Below the pieces are notes generated by a model. That model searched no databases and was not told where the DNA came from. It saw only the letters and a list, made by a program, of their open reading frames with translations. Both the position numbers and the translations under genes were made by a program. A DNA stretch of 64,000 nucleotides from Nicotiana tabacum. Its lineage: Eukaryota; Streptophyta; Magnoliopsida; Solanales; Solanaceae. Below, piece after piece: positions 1-10,699 of this stretch. Within the stretch, counting starts at the first letter, position 1; each line of letters begins with the position of its first letter. Location: assembly GCF_000715075.1 (NCBI RefSeq), contig NC_134101.1, forward strand, positions 151,441,084 to 151,505,083. The letters run 5' to 3'.

Positions 1-325
1 TTGTAGTCATTCTTAATTTCATTTTCCTCGTGCCTTCAACTTTTGGGGGCAAAGACAGCAAGCAGAGGCTTAAGGTGTACTTGAGCTTTTTAAGTGCTAG
101 TTTCTGCAAAGTTCATTTTCTTACTTTTTTGATTACAAGAATTAGTCTTTCTTAGAATGGACTTCTCATACGTTTAAATACATGAACTTGATAAGGCATC
201 TTACTTTTTTTGTCTGGAAAATTAAAGACGAAATATCTCTTTTCATTTTCTTTATTCATTAATTTGCTTTTATTATAACAAAATGAAAACTCTTCATCTA
301 GCAAAAGAGGATTACTCTATAAGAC
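1..325 (+). other. Left flank, possible host-gene intron and exon
   Basis: This is AT-rich sequence not matching the repeats seen elsewhere in the window. Positions 7-74 look like a short plus-strand exon: preceded by TTGTAG, open throughout (ending ...GGKDSKQRLK) and followed by AAG|GTGTAC, a plausible donor. The base composition of 7-74 is richer in GC than the T-rich sequence around it. The last five bases, AAGAC at 321-325, are the left target-site duplication of the chromovirus. I do not recognise the peptide; the exon call is weak and could be chance. Confidence 0.25.
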
Positions 326-2340
326 TGTCACGACCCCGATTCGCCCCGTGAACCGTCGTGACAGCACCTAGTCTCTACGACTAGGTAAGCCTAAATTGCG
401 GAAGATAAACCAAATAGCGGAAATTAAACGATTTAAAACATAATTAGATTAATAAAACAGTGTTTAAAGTGTCGCTCGGCATACACAATATTTAACTCTC
501 AAACCGATACATACTTCCAAGACCCGAAAACCCATGAATCACAAGCTAAGGATATTACATAGTGCTCTAACTCCAGAATAGTCTAAAACAAATAAATACA
601 GAAGGGTTGTAACTACAAGAGAGAATAGAGAGAGACTCCTTGGTCTGCGGACGCGGCAGATATAACTCGAAGTCTCCGAAGGATCGCCTCGCCTCAAGGA
701 TGGTAAGTCTGAGTCAAGGTACCTGGATCTGCACATGAAAAACGTGCTCCAAAAGGGCATGAGTACACCATAGCGGTATTCAGTAAGTGTCAAGCCTAAC
801 CTCGGTCGGGTAGTGACGAGGAATGCTAGAGCCCTACTGAGGAAAAAATAAAAATATAAGTTCTTGCCACGAGGTTAGACCCACAAGGTTAGACAAGCCA
901 CTTACCTCGGACCGGCTCAAAATCAACTCGAAACCACGTTCTTGCTACGAGTACCTGACTCCAAATGGCCCAAATCTATTCAATTCAATTTCATAATGTA
1001 CATAACACTTCAAGTAACTAATTCTACAAAGAAATTCTAAGCTTATACGTGAAATTTGGTTAAATGACCAAAATTCCCCTCGGGCCTACATCTCGAAATC
1101 GGGTAAAATTTATATTTTCAGAATCTTCATACTCTCACGAGTTCATGCATACCAAAATTATCCAAATCTAAGGTCAAATTCCCGATCAAAAGACGAATTT
1201 TAATTAGAAGAACTTTCTTCCAACTTTTCCCCAATTTTCATCTCCAATCCGAAATTAAATGATGAAACTAACTATAGATTGATGGAATATAACTACAAAG
1301 GGTTAAAGAATTGTTACCCAATGATCTCCTCTTCAATTTCCTCTCAAAATCACCCTCTCCCGAGCTCTAAATCGAATTTCTAACTTTTGAAACTAAACTC
1401 TCGAAATTTCCTATTTATGCCCAGCCAATACCGCGTATGCGGTCTTGGGACCGCTGATGCGGTCCCGCTTTTGCAGAACACGGGTCGCATCTGCGACTTC
1501 TCACTGAAAACCAATCTTCCGCATCGGTGACTCCCCATCCGCAGATGCGGTGTCGCTCCTGCGGAAATCCTACCGCTTCTGCGGTCCCTTCTAAACTTCC
1601 CCATTTCCGCTTCTGCAGCTTTGCACATGCAGTCCCACACTCGCAGGTGCAGTTATGACAGAAGAACAACTGAAGCTGCAACTCCAAAACTCCAAAAATA
1701 ATTCTGTCAACCATCTAAAATCATCCCGAGGCCCGCAGTACCTCAATCAAACCTACCAACATATCCCATAACTTCATTCAAACTTGTTCCAACCTTCGGA
1801 ACACTCAAAACAACATCAAAACACCTATTTTTTATCGGATTCAAGCCTAAGAATTTCAAAAACTCTAAAAATATGCTTTCGATCAAAAAGTCTATCAAAC
1901 CTCGTCCGAATGACCTGAAATTTTGCACACACATCACATTCAACACTACGAAGCTACTCCAACTTTAGGAATTCAATTCCGACCTTCGGATCAAAATCTC
2001 ACTATCGAACCGGAAACTTCAAAATTTGATCTCTCCGCATTTCAAGTCTAAATTAGCTATGGACCTCCAACACACAATCTGAACACGCCCCTAAGCCCGA
2101 AATCACCCAACAAAGCTAACGGAGCCATCGGATTTCCATTCCAAGGTCGTCTTCACACTGTTCCGACTACGGTCAACTTTCTAACACTTGAGCTCTCATT
2201 TAGGGACTAAATGTTCCAAAACTTTCCGAAACTCAAAACCGAATATCCCGACAAATCAAAATAGCAGAAATAAACTTGGGAAAAGCAGTTAATAGGGGAT
2301 CGGGGCGTAACTTCTTAAGACGATCGGCCGAGTCATCACA
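326..2340 (-). repeat. 3' LTR of the chromovirus, internally deleted
   Basis: This 2015-bp terminal repeat aligns end to end with 7461-10194 but lacks about 715 bp (7998-8712 of the other copy), the stretch that holds the 49-bp minisatellite. The join is near 858. Start TGTCACGACC and end ...CATCACA are close to the ends of the other LTR. It contains a GC-rich motif array at 1430-1655. Open frames within it are incidental. Confidence 0.92.
1430..1655. repeat. GC-rich CCGC-NNN-GCGG motif array in 3' LTR
   Basis: Inside an AT-rich LTR sits about 225 bp of repeated short words of the form CCGCATCTGCGG, CCGCTTCTGCGG and GCGGTCCC. Each is a short imperfect inverted repeat rich in CpG. The homologous array in the other LTR is at 9265-9515. 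Function unknown; CpG density would make it a methylation target. Confidence 0.7.
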
Positions 2341-2386
2341 TCCTCCTATACTTAAACATTCGTTCATCCTCGAACGAGCATAGAGA
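2341..2386 (-). other. Polypurine tract overlapping the polyprotein tail
   Basis: On the minus strand the bases before the 3' LTR read a purine run ending ATAGGAGGA directly before TGTGATGA. One frame across this block reads S-F-E-D-E-R-M-F-K-Y-R-R-M and stops at a TGA made by the first bases of the LTR. The same tail, slightly changed, sits at the same place in elements A (20682-20725) and B (26886-26926). The upstream integrase/chromodomain frame is shifted relative to it, so a frameshift lies between them. Confidence 0.65.
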
Positions 2387-4107
2387 CATACCTGAAGTAG
2401 TGAAAAATAAGGGTAACGGCTGCGCATATCCTGCTCGGTCTCCCAGGTCGTCTCCTCGATCGACTAACTCCGCCACTGAACCTTTACCAATGCAGTATTC
2501 TTTGAGCTCAGCTTTCTAACCTGCCTATCCAATATTGCCACTGGATCCTCAACATAAGATAGATCCTTGTCCAACTGGACCGAACTGAAATCCAACACGT
2601 GCGACGGATCGTCGTGATACCTTCGGAGCATCAAGACATGAAACACCGGATGAACTCCTGCCAAGCTGGGAGGTAAGGCAAGCTCATAAGCAACCTCCCC
2701 AACACGCCTCAATATCTCAAAAGGCCTAATAAACCTCGGACTCAACTTTCCCTTCTTTCCAAATCTCATAACGCCCTTCATAGGTGAAACCCGAAGCAGA
2801 ACCTGCTCTCCAACCATATAGGAAACATTAGGAACCTTCCGGTCCGCGTAACTCTTCTGTCTGGACTAGGCTGTACAGAGTCTATCCTGAATCACCTTGA
2901 CCTTCTCCAAAGCATCCTGAACCAAGTTTGCACCCAATGCTCTGGCCTCACCCGACTCAAACCAACCCACCGGGGATCTACACCGTCTACCATATAAAGC
3001 CTCATATGGTGCTATCTGAATGTTGGACTGATAGCTATTGTTGTAAGTAAACTCCGCCAATAGTAAGAACTGATCCCAAAACCCTCCAAATTCGATCACA
3101 CACGTACATAGCATATCCTCATGAATCTGAATAGTGAGCTCGGGCTATCCGTCCATCTGAGGGTGAAATATTGTACTCAACTCTACCCGAGTACCCAACT
3201 CATGTTGACCGGCTCTCCAGAACCGTGATGTGAACTGAGTACCCCTATCTGAAATGATGGACATTGGAATACCATGCAGACGTACAATCTCCCGGATGTA
3301 AATCTCTGCCAACCGCTTCGAAGAATAAGTAGTACATACATGAATAAAGTGAGCAGACTTGGTCAGCCGATCCACAATCACCTAAATAGCGTCGAACTTT
3401 CCAATAGTCAGTGGGAGCCCAACTACAAAGTCCATGGTGATCCGCTCCCACTTCCAGTTCGAAAACTCTATATGCTAAAGCAATCCACCCGGTCTCTGGT
3501 GCTCATACTTCACCTGCTGATAGTTGAGGCACCAAGCTACAAATCCAACTATGTCCTTCTTCATCCCCCTCCACCAGTAGTGCTGCCTCAAATCCTGATA
3601 CATTTTTGTGGTACCCGGATGAATGGAATACCGCGAGCTATGGGCCTCCTCCAGAATCAACTCCCGAAGCCCATCAACATTGGGTACACAAATCCGACCC
3701 TGCATCCTCAATACACCGTCATCGCCAATAGTCACATCTCTGGCATCACCGTGCTGAACTTTGTCCTTGAGGACAAGCAAATGAGGATCATCATACTGAC
3801 GCTCTCTTATACGATCAAATAAGGAAAACCGAGAAACCACACAAGCTAGAACCCGACTGGGCTCCGAAAGATCCAATCTCACAAACTGGCTGGCTAAGGC
3901 CTGAACATCCATTACCATAGGCCTCTCCGATGCTGGTAAATAAGCCAAACTCCTCAAACTCTCTGCCCGGCGACTCAAAGCTTCGGCCACCACATTGGCC
4001 TTGCTGGGATGATACAAAATAGTGATATCATAGTCCTTTAGCAACTCTAACCACCTCATCTGGCGCAAATTAGATTTTTTTGCTTGAACAGGTGCTGCAA
4101 GCTTCAA
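2387..4107 (-). pseudogene. Integrase with C-terminal chromodomain, broken
   Basis: From 4107 downward: the end of RNase H, the zinc-binding HHCC region (HSSRYSIHPGTT...WCLNYQQ, where the last Cys of the usual CxxC is Tyr), the integrase core with D in IVDRLTKSAHF and D in SDRGTQFTSRFW (3381-3145), and a HPQMDG motif followed by a stop before the Glu-containing segment. Then comes the GPY/F-like domain (LSPRFIRPFEILRRVGEVAY, 2817-2464). The chromodomain begins VEDPVAILDRQVRKL and continues past a stop at about 2464 into a WETEQDMRSRYP motif. The enzyme inserts element cDNA; the chromodomain is known to target chromatin. Several in-frame stops make it non-functional. Confidence 0.88.
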
Positions 4108-5370
4108 TGATTAGTATAAATCTCACAAGGAACCCCGTATAAGTAATGGAACCAGATCTTCAAGGCGTGAACAACGGCAGCTAACTCAAGGTCGTGGACA
4201 GGGTAATTCTTCTCATGTACCTTCAACTATCTGGACGCGTAGGCAATCACCCTATCGTCCTGCATCAACTCCACTCCAAGGCCAATCCTTGAGGCATCAC
4301 AATAGACCGTATAAGACCCAGGCAATATCAAAATTGGGGATATAGTCAAAGTTGTCTTAAGCTTCTGAAAACTCGCCTTACACTCCTCCGTCTACTGGAA
4401 CGGAGCACCCTTCTGGGTTAGTTTGGTCATAGGGGTTGCAATCGATGAAAACCCCTCAACAAAACGGTGGTAGTAACCCACCAAGCTAAGGAAACTGCGG
4501 ATCTCTGTTGTTGATGATGGTCTGGGCCAACTCTACACGGGCTATATTATCTTTGGATCCACCTGAATACCCTCACTCGACACCACGTGGCCTAGAAATG
4601 CCACTGAATCCAACCAAAACTCACATTTCTAGAACTTAGCACATAACTTCTTCTCTCTTAGAGTTTGAAGCATAGTCCTCAGGTGCTGCTCATGATCTTC
4701 CTGAATCCGGGAATACACCAGAATATCATCAATAAAGATAATGACGAACGAGTCAAGATACGGCTGGAACACATTGTGCATCAAATGCATAAAGGTTGTT
4801 GAGGCATTGGTCAGCCCAATACATAACAAGGAACTCGTAATGACCATACCGAGTCCTGAAAGCAGTCTTCGGGATATCTGGCTCCCGAATCTTCAACTGA
4901 TGGTAACCTGAGCACAAGTCAATCTTAGAAAACACTTGTGCACCCTGAAGCTGGTCAATCAGATCATCAATATGAGACAAAGGATAATGTTTCTTAACTG
5001 TAACCTTGTTCAACTGGCGATAATCAATACACATACGCAAAGAACCATCCTTTTTCTTCACAAACAAGACAAGAGTACCCTAAGGTGATACACTGGGCCG
5101 CATAAAACTCTTATCAAGCAATTCCTATAACTGATCCTTCAACTCCTTTAACTCAAGAGGAGCCATACGATACGGAGGAATAGAAATGGACTGGGTGCTC
5201 GGCAACAGATCAACACCAAAATCAATATCTTTATTCGATGGCATGCCCGGAAGATCAGCTAGAAACACATTGGGAAAATCCCGTACTATTGGAACTGAAT
5301 CAACTAAAGGGGTATCAATACTGACATCTATCACATAAGCCAAATACACGTCACACCCATTCTCAACCAT
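4108..5370 (-). pseudogene. Reverse transcriptase and RNase H, broken
   Basis: The RT frame at 5067-4753 contains [20 protein letters not shown] and [14 protein letters not shown]. The frame at 4847-4629 contains the catalytic FIDDILVYS box. They are in different frames, so at least one frameshift lies near 4800-4850. RNase H remains (YCDASRIGLG, then [13 protein letters not shown]) continue to about 4090 with stops. Upstream at 5370-5125 is the PR-RT linker with the typical DIDFGVDLLP and PPYRMAP segments. These domains copy the genomic RNA into DNA. Key active-site residues are present but the reading frame is not continuous. Confidence 0.88.
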
Positions 5371-5427
5371 ACGCTGAGCTTTAAGAAAAGAAATAACTCT
5401 ACTGGGAGTGTGATCTAAAGTACCTCT

Positions 5428-5928
5428 CTACTCAACACGCGGTACACCTGGCATAGCTAGCATCATGGTTATGGCGTGACAATCAAGGATAGCATAATGG
5501 GGCAACAACCAGTCCATGCCCAAGATAATGTCAAAATCTACCATGCTAAGCAACAATAAATCAGATCTGGTCTCAAAACCACTAAGAGCAACCAAACACG
5601 ACCAATAAATGCGGTCCACAACAAAAGAATCTCCCATAGGAGTAGAAACATAAATAGGGGAACTCAAACAATCCCGAGATACACCCAAATGCATAGCAAA
5701 ATAAGAAGACACATAAGAATAAGTGGAGCCTAGATCGAATAGAACTGATGCATCTCTATGACAAACCAGTATAATACCTATGATGACAGAATCAGAGGCA
5801 ACAACTTCGGTACGGGTAGGAAAGGCATAGTATCTGGCCTGGCCTCCCCCTCTAGGGCGACCTCTACCTACCCGACCTCCACCTCTAGCTTGCTGAGCAG
5901 GTGGGGTAGCAACTGGAGCTGTAACCAT
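5428..5928 (-). pseudogene. Retroviral-type aspartic protease (PR) region
   Basis: A 166-codon open stretch contains the aspartic protease signature SVLFDLGSTYSYVSSYFAMH (the usual D-[ST]-G appears as D-L-G-S) and the second conserved segment DIILGMDWLLPHYAILDC. In chromoviruses this enzyme cleaves the Gag-Pol polyprotein. It overlaps the end of the gag knuckle region, in another frame, and precedes the RT linker. The stretch itself is open but the flanking joins are frameshifted. Confidence 0.8.
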
Positions 5929-7259
5929 AGCCTGAGAACTCTACGAAGCATGTTGTGGCTGAGAAGTCTATGGCGGCACACTCCTCCCAAGTCTAGGCAA
6001 TTCCTCACCATATGTCGTGTGTCACCACACTCAAAGCAAGTTCTGGGAGGACGTGGTGGTTGTGACTGGCTCGGGCCAGGTCTACTGGATTGACCTCTGA
6101 AAGCACCCCGCACAGGAGGCACACTAGATACCGGAGGTGCATAATAAGGCTCCTGAGGTTTAGGAGGAGCTGGAATACCGCTGTCTGTTGGAAGAGCTGA
6201 ATGGATAGGGAGACTCATATAAGCCCTACCATGACGACCTGCTGCTGGGGCATGACACTAGAGAAATGGCCCGACTCTCGAGACCTCTTAGCCTTCCTCT
6301 CCTCTCTCTCTCCCTGGCATGCATACCCTCAATCCTCCTAGCAATGCTCATCACCTGCTGATAAGAAATATCCATCTCCAACTCACAAGCCATGCTAGAC
6401 TTGATGCTTGGAATAAGGCCCTCAATAAACCGGTGAACCCTCTCGCGAATAGTAGAAACCAAGACTAGGGCATGTCTAGCCAAACTAGTGTAACAGACAG
6501 CATACTCTGAGACAGTCATAGCACCCTGGCACAAATGCTCAAACTCTACGCACCATGCGTCTCTGAGGCTCTGAGGAACATACTCTCTCAAGAACAGATC
6601 TGAAAACTGAGTCCAAGTCAGGGAAGCAGCCTCATCTGGACTGTCTAACTAATAAGTGTGCCACCACTCATAGGCGGCCCCTTGAAGCTGGAAAGTAGTG
6701 AAAGAAACCCAGCTCGATCCTGATATACCCATGGTACGGAGAATGCGGTAACACTCATATAGAAATCCTCAGAGCATCATCTGATGTTATACCACTGAAT
6801 ACAGGAGGCTTGTACTTCTTGAACCTCTCAAGCCTCAGTTGTTCATCCTCGAAAGTCGTTGCCCTGTCCTCGGGCTGATCTCGGACTGCAGGCTGTACAG
6901 GAATAATCTCAGGGACATGCTAAACATGCACTCACTGCTCAGGAGTGCGGGCGGCGGGAGTATGTGCTCCTCCCTCGGCCTGAGACGTAGCTGCAGCAAG
7001 GGGAAGCAACCCTGCCTGACCCAAAGTGGAGTACATGCTCATGAAATGTGCCAGAGTCTCCTGAAGAGCTGGATTAGTGGTAGCAAGGCGTATTAGGTGC
7101 TTGGACTCCGGCTGGAACTGTTGGTGGTACCTCGTCGGTAGCTCGCGCTGGTGCTCTGGCTGCACCACATACTCGTCCTCGGCCTCTACCCCGACCTCTG
7201 ATGGCTGCAGTAGGGGGCCCGAGTGCCTGATCATCTCGGGTAGCGCGTGTTCTCACCAT
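5868..7259 (-). pseudogene. Gag with CCHC zinc knuckle, broken
   Basis: The start at 7259 (MVRTRATRDDQALG) is followed by an Arg/Gly-rich head. The frame then shifts to a segment at 7234-6932. The conserved retrotransposon gag core is at 6591-6226 (REYVPQSLRDAWCVEFEHLC ... TIRERVHRFIEGL). An intact knuckle CFECGDTRHMVRNC lies at 6218-5868. Gag packages the RNA; the knuckle binds nucleic acid. Roughly three frames are needed to read the whole, and stops interrupt 6592-6930. Confidence 0.83.
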
Positions 7260-7445
7260 CTGTGAGAGAATAGAAGACAGAAGTTTAGAATTGTGATATC
7301 AAAATCTTGCACGACAAGGAAATCAAATGAAGTGGAATTTTCCTAACGGTTACATAGCCTCTCGTAGATAAGTACAGATGTCTCCGTACTGATCAGCGAG
7401 ACTCTAATAAATCGGATTGTGATCCATGACTCCTATGAACCTAGA

Positions 7446-7458
7446 GCTCTAATACCAA
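7446..7458 (-). other. Primer binding site, initiator tRNA-Met type
   Basis: Two bases inside the right LTR, the minus strand reads TGGTATTAGAGC. This differs at one base from TGGTATCAGAGC, the usual plant retrotransposon site complementary to the 3' end of initiator tRNA-Met. It makes 7461-10194 the 5' LTR. Confidence 0.85.
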
Positions 7459-8112
7459 CTTGTCAGGAACCCAGTTCGCCCTCCGTGAACCGTCGTGACG
7501 GCACCTATTCTCTACGACTAGGTAAGCCTAAATTGCGGAAGATAAACCAAATTGATGAAATTAAATGATTTAAAACAGAATTACAGTAATAAAACAGTGT
7601 TTAAAAGTGCCGCTCGGCATACACAATATTTAACTCTCAAACCGATACATACTTCCAAGACACGAAAACCCATGAATCACAAGCGAAGGATATTACATAA
7701 TACTCTAACTCCAGAATAGTCTAAAACAAATAAATATAGAAGGGCTGTAACTACAAGAGAGAATAGAGAGAGACTCCTCGGTCTGCGGATGTGTCAGATA
7801 TACCTCGAAATCTCCGAAAGGTCGCCTCACCTCAAGGATGGTAAGTCTGAGTCAAGGTACCTGGATCTGCACATGAAAACATGCATAGAAAGGGCATGAG
7901 TACATCACAACGGTACTCAGTAAGTGCTAAGCCTAACCTCAGTCGAGTAGTAACGAGGAATGTCAGGGCCCTTCTGAGAAAAAAATACAAATATAAGATA
8001 TGACAGTATACGATAAGCAGGACAGTCGAAAACTAACATTAAGAATTTAATACATAAAAACAAGGAATTCAATAACTGAAACAAAGGCAAAAACAATCAC
8101 AAGGAAATAACC

Positions 8113-8360
8113 GGGGATCTTTCAGTATCTCGAGGATCTCTTAGTACCCTTAATATATGTCAGAGATCTCTTGGTATCCCGAGGATCTCTCAGTATCCTC
8201 AATATATGCTAGGGATCTCTTGGTATCCCGAGGATCTCTCGGTATCCTCAATATATGCTAGGGATCTCTTGGTATCCCGAGGATCTCTTGGCATCCCCAA
8301 TATACGTGTCAGGGATCTCTCGGTATCTCGCACTTCAGTTCAAATCATAAATACGTATAG
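8113..8360. repeat. 49-bp minisatellite in the 5' LTR
   Basis: Four to five tandem copies, with starts at about 8113, 8162, 8211, 8260 and 8311. Each unit holds two copies of a GATCTCT(C/T)GGTATCCC-like half unit and ends in AATATATG. Spacing is 49 bp, then 51 bp. The frame across it (8206-8457) gives a repetitive peptide and is not a gene. Confidence 0.85.
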
Positions 8361-9264
8361 GGGATCTCCCGGAATGCCGTCCCGTAGTCCCAAAGTCAAA
8401 CACACAGCAGTAACACAAGAATACTCAATTAACCTCAATTTCGTATCAAGTAAATAGGTACTTTTAGTCTAACATACTTCACATAATTCAATTAAGGCAG
8501 TTTAAGTAAATAAACAGTTAAGTCAATTAGACATGCTTTTTCTAAGTTAACAGCAGGTTTAAATTGGAAGTAAAATGAATCAGGAAAAAGGAACACAATT
8601 GAAATTACTTAAAGAAAACCAAATTTTCAACAATTAGCTCAAGTACGCACTCGTCACCTCACGTACAAGGCATTTCAAACATCAAATATACCAAATCTTA
8701 AGGGGAAGGTCCCCCCCACAAGTTTAGACAAGCCACTTGCCTCGAACCGGCTCAAAATCAACTCGAAACCACGTTCTTGCCATGATTACTCGACTCCAAA
8801 TGGCCCAAATCTATTCAATTCAATTTCATAATTTAAATAACATTTCAAGTAACTGATTCTACAAAGAAATTCTAATCTAATACGCGAAATTAGGTAAAAT
8901 GACAAAAATGCCCCTCGGGCCCACCTCTCGGAATCGGGTAAAATTTATATTTTCAGAATCCTCATACTCTCACGATTTCATGCATACCAAAATTATCCAA
9001 ATCTAATGTCAAATTCCCGATCAAAAGTCGAATTTTAAGTCTAAAAACTTTCTTCCAACTTTTCCCCAATTTTCATCTCCAATCCGAAATTAAATAATGA
9101 AACTAACTATAGATTGATGGAATATAACTAGAAAGGGTTAAAGAATTGTTACCCAATGATATCCTCTTCAATTTCCTCTCAAAATTACCCTCCCCCGAGC
9201 TCCAAATCGAATTTCCAAATTTTGAAACTAAACCCTCAAAATTTTCTATTTCTGCCCAGCTATT

Positions 9265-9515
9265 ACCGCATTTGTGGTCCTGGGACCGCTTCTGCGGTCC
9301 CGCTTTTGTGGAACACGGATCACATATGCGACTTCTCACTTAAAACCAATCTTCCGCATCTGCGACTCGCCATCCGTGGATGCGTTACTGCTCCTGCGAA
9401 AATCCTACCGCTTCTGTGGTCCCTGCTGAACTTTTCCATTTCCGCTACTGCGATAGATCCGTCGCTTCTGCGACTCCGCACCTGCAGTCCCACACTCGCA
9501 GGTGCGGTTATGATA
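9265..9515. repeat. GC-rich CCGC-NNN-GCGG motif array in 5' LTR
   Basis: Counterpart of the array at 1430-1655: repeated CCGCTTCTGCGG, CTGCGACT and GCGGTCCC words in an AT-rich setting. Several words differ between the two LTRs, as expected if CpG sites mutate quickly. Confidence 0.7.
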
Positions 9516-10199
9516 GAAGAACAGCTGAAGCTGCAACTCCAAAACTCCAAAAATCTTTCCGTCAACCATCCGAAATCATCCTGAGGCCCCCGGGACCTCA
9601 ACCAAACCTACCAATATATCCCATAACTTCATTCAAACTTGTTCCAACCTTCGGAACGCTAAAAACAACATCAAAACACCTATTTTCATCGGATTCAAGC
9701 CTAAGAATTCTAAAAACTCTAAGAATACGCTTTTGATCAAAAAATCTATCAAACCTTGTCAGAATGACCTGAAATTTTGCACACACATCACATTCAACAC
9801 TACGAAGCTACTCCAACTTCCGAAATTCCGTTCCGACCCTCGGATCAAAATCTCACTATCGAACCGGAAACTTCAAAATTCGATCTTTCGGTATTTCAAG
9901 CCTAAATTAGCTATAGACCTCCAAAACACAATCCGAATACGCCCCTAAGCCCGAAATCACCCAACGGAGCTAACGGCACCATCAGATTTCCCTTCTGAGG
10001 CCGTTTTCACACTGTTCCGACTACGGTCAACTTTCCAACACTTGAGCTCTCATTTAGAGACTAAGTATCCCAAAACTTTCCGAAACTCAAAACCAATCAT
10101 CCCGGCAAATCAAAATAGCAGAAAAAAACTTGAAGAAAGCTGTTAATAGAGGACCGGAACGTAAATTGTTAAGACGACCGGCTGGATCGTCACAAAGAC

Positions 10200-10699
10200 C
10201 TTACTTGGCCGACATGACCTTTCTGAAAATTAGGTTTTTCTATGGGAGTTTCTATGATTTCTCGGTCTTTATCTTGCAAATTTATAATCAGGTGATCCAT
10301 AAATAGTAGCAGACAGTCAGTCATTAAGTAAAGGAAATACTACTTCCGGGGCTTTTATTTATGAGAAAATGATTATGTTATGTCCTCAGTTACCTTTTAT
10401 TGCTTTGATACAAACTGTCTCTCTCTTGAAGAAACTTTATGGCTTTCTCTAAATTTGTCATATATGGAGTTGCAAGTAAAGAAAATTATATAGATAATAA
10501 AGAGACAAAACTAGAAGAGTGTTTTATTACCTTTGGTTTGCCAAGTTCATCTAAGACTTTGCAATTAGAGAGTCAAGGTGCTTTCTTCTTGAGGACAAAT
10601 GGTCTTACCTTTTTCTTCCGCTGGAAATGACTGATGCGGACAAGATACCTCCTGTTACACTAGAATTACGTGGAGTGTTTGACAACTGATAACATACAG
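10200..10699 (+). other. Right flank of chromovirus, possible terminal exon
   Basis: This resumes the sequence interrupted at 325. A frame open from 10555 to a TGA at 10687-10689 follows a possible acceptor TCTAAG (10550-10555). It ends ...DKIPPVTLELRGVFDN, with balanced codon use unlike the AT-rich surroundings. I do not recognise the protein. An overlapping frame at 10439-10630 is also open. If the exon is real, the chromovirus sits in an intron of a host gene in plus orientation. This is low-certainty inference. Confidence 0.22.

Larger units (their letters stand above)
326..10194 (-). mobile_element. Ty3/gypsy chromovirus (Tekay/Del-like), nearly complete
   Basis: Two LTRs (326-2340 and 7461-10194) bound an internal region carrying, on the minus strand and in order, gag with a CCHC knuckle, aspartic protease, RT, RNase H, integrase and a C-terminal chromodomain. 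This gag-PR-RT-RH-IN-CHD order defines chromoviruses. The element begins TG and ends CA and is flanked by identical 5-bp duplications AAGAC (321-325, 10195-10199), so it is one insertion. A tRNA-Met-type primer site lies next to the right LTR and a purine tract next to the left one, fixing the orientation. Stops and frameshifts break most domains, so it is no longer autonomous. Clade naming is by recognition only. Confidence 0.93.
7461..10194 (-). repeat. 5' LTR of the chromovirus, long form
   Basis: A 2734-bp LTR, longer than its partner because it keeps a segment at 7998-8712 that contains a minisatellite. It ends TCGTCACA directly before the duplication AAGAC at 10195-10199. A GC-rich motif array is at 9265-9515. 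Small differences from the 3' LTR are spread through the alignment, so the insertion is not recent. Confidence 0.92.

Noticed and set aside
8113..8457. Evenly spaced repeats as a CRISPR array, and the open frame across them as a gene
   Set aside because: Units are contiguous with no unique spacers, lie in an LTR of a plant element, and the frame only translates the repeat.
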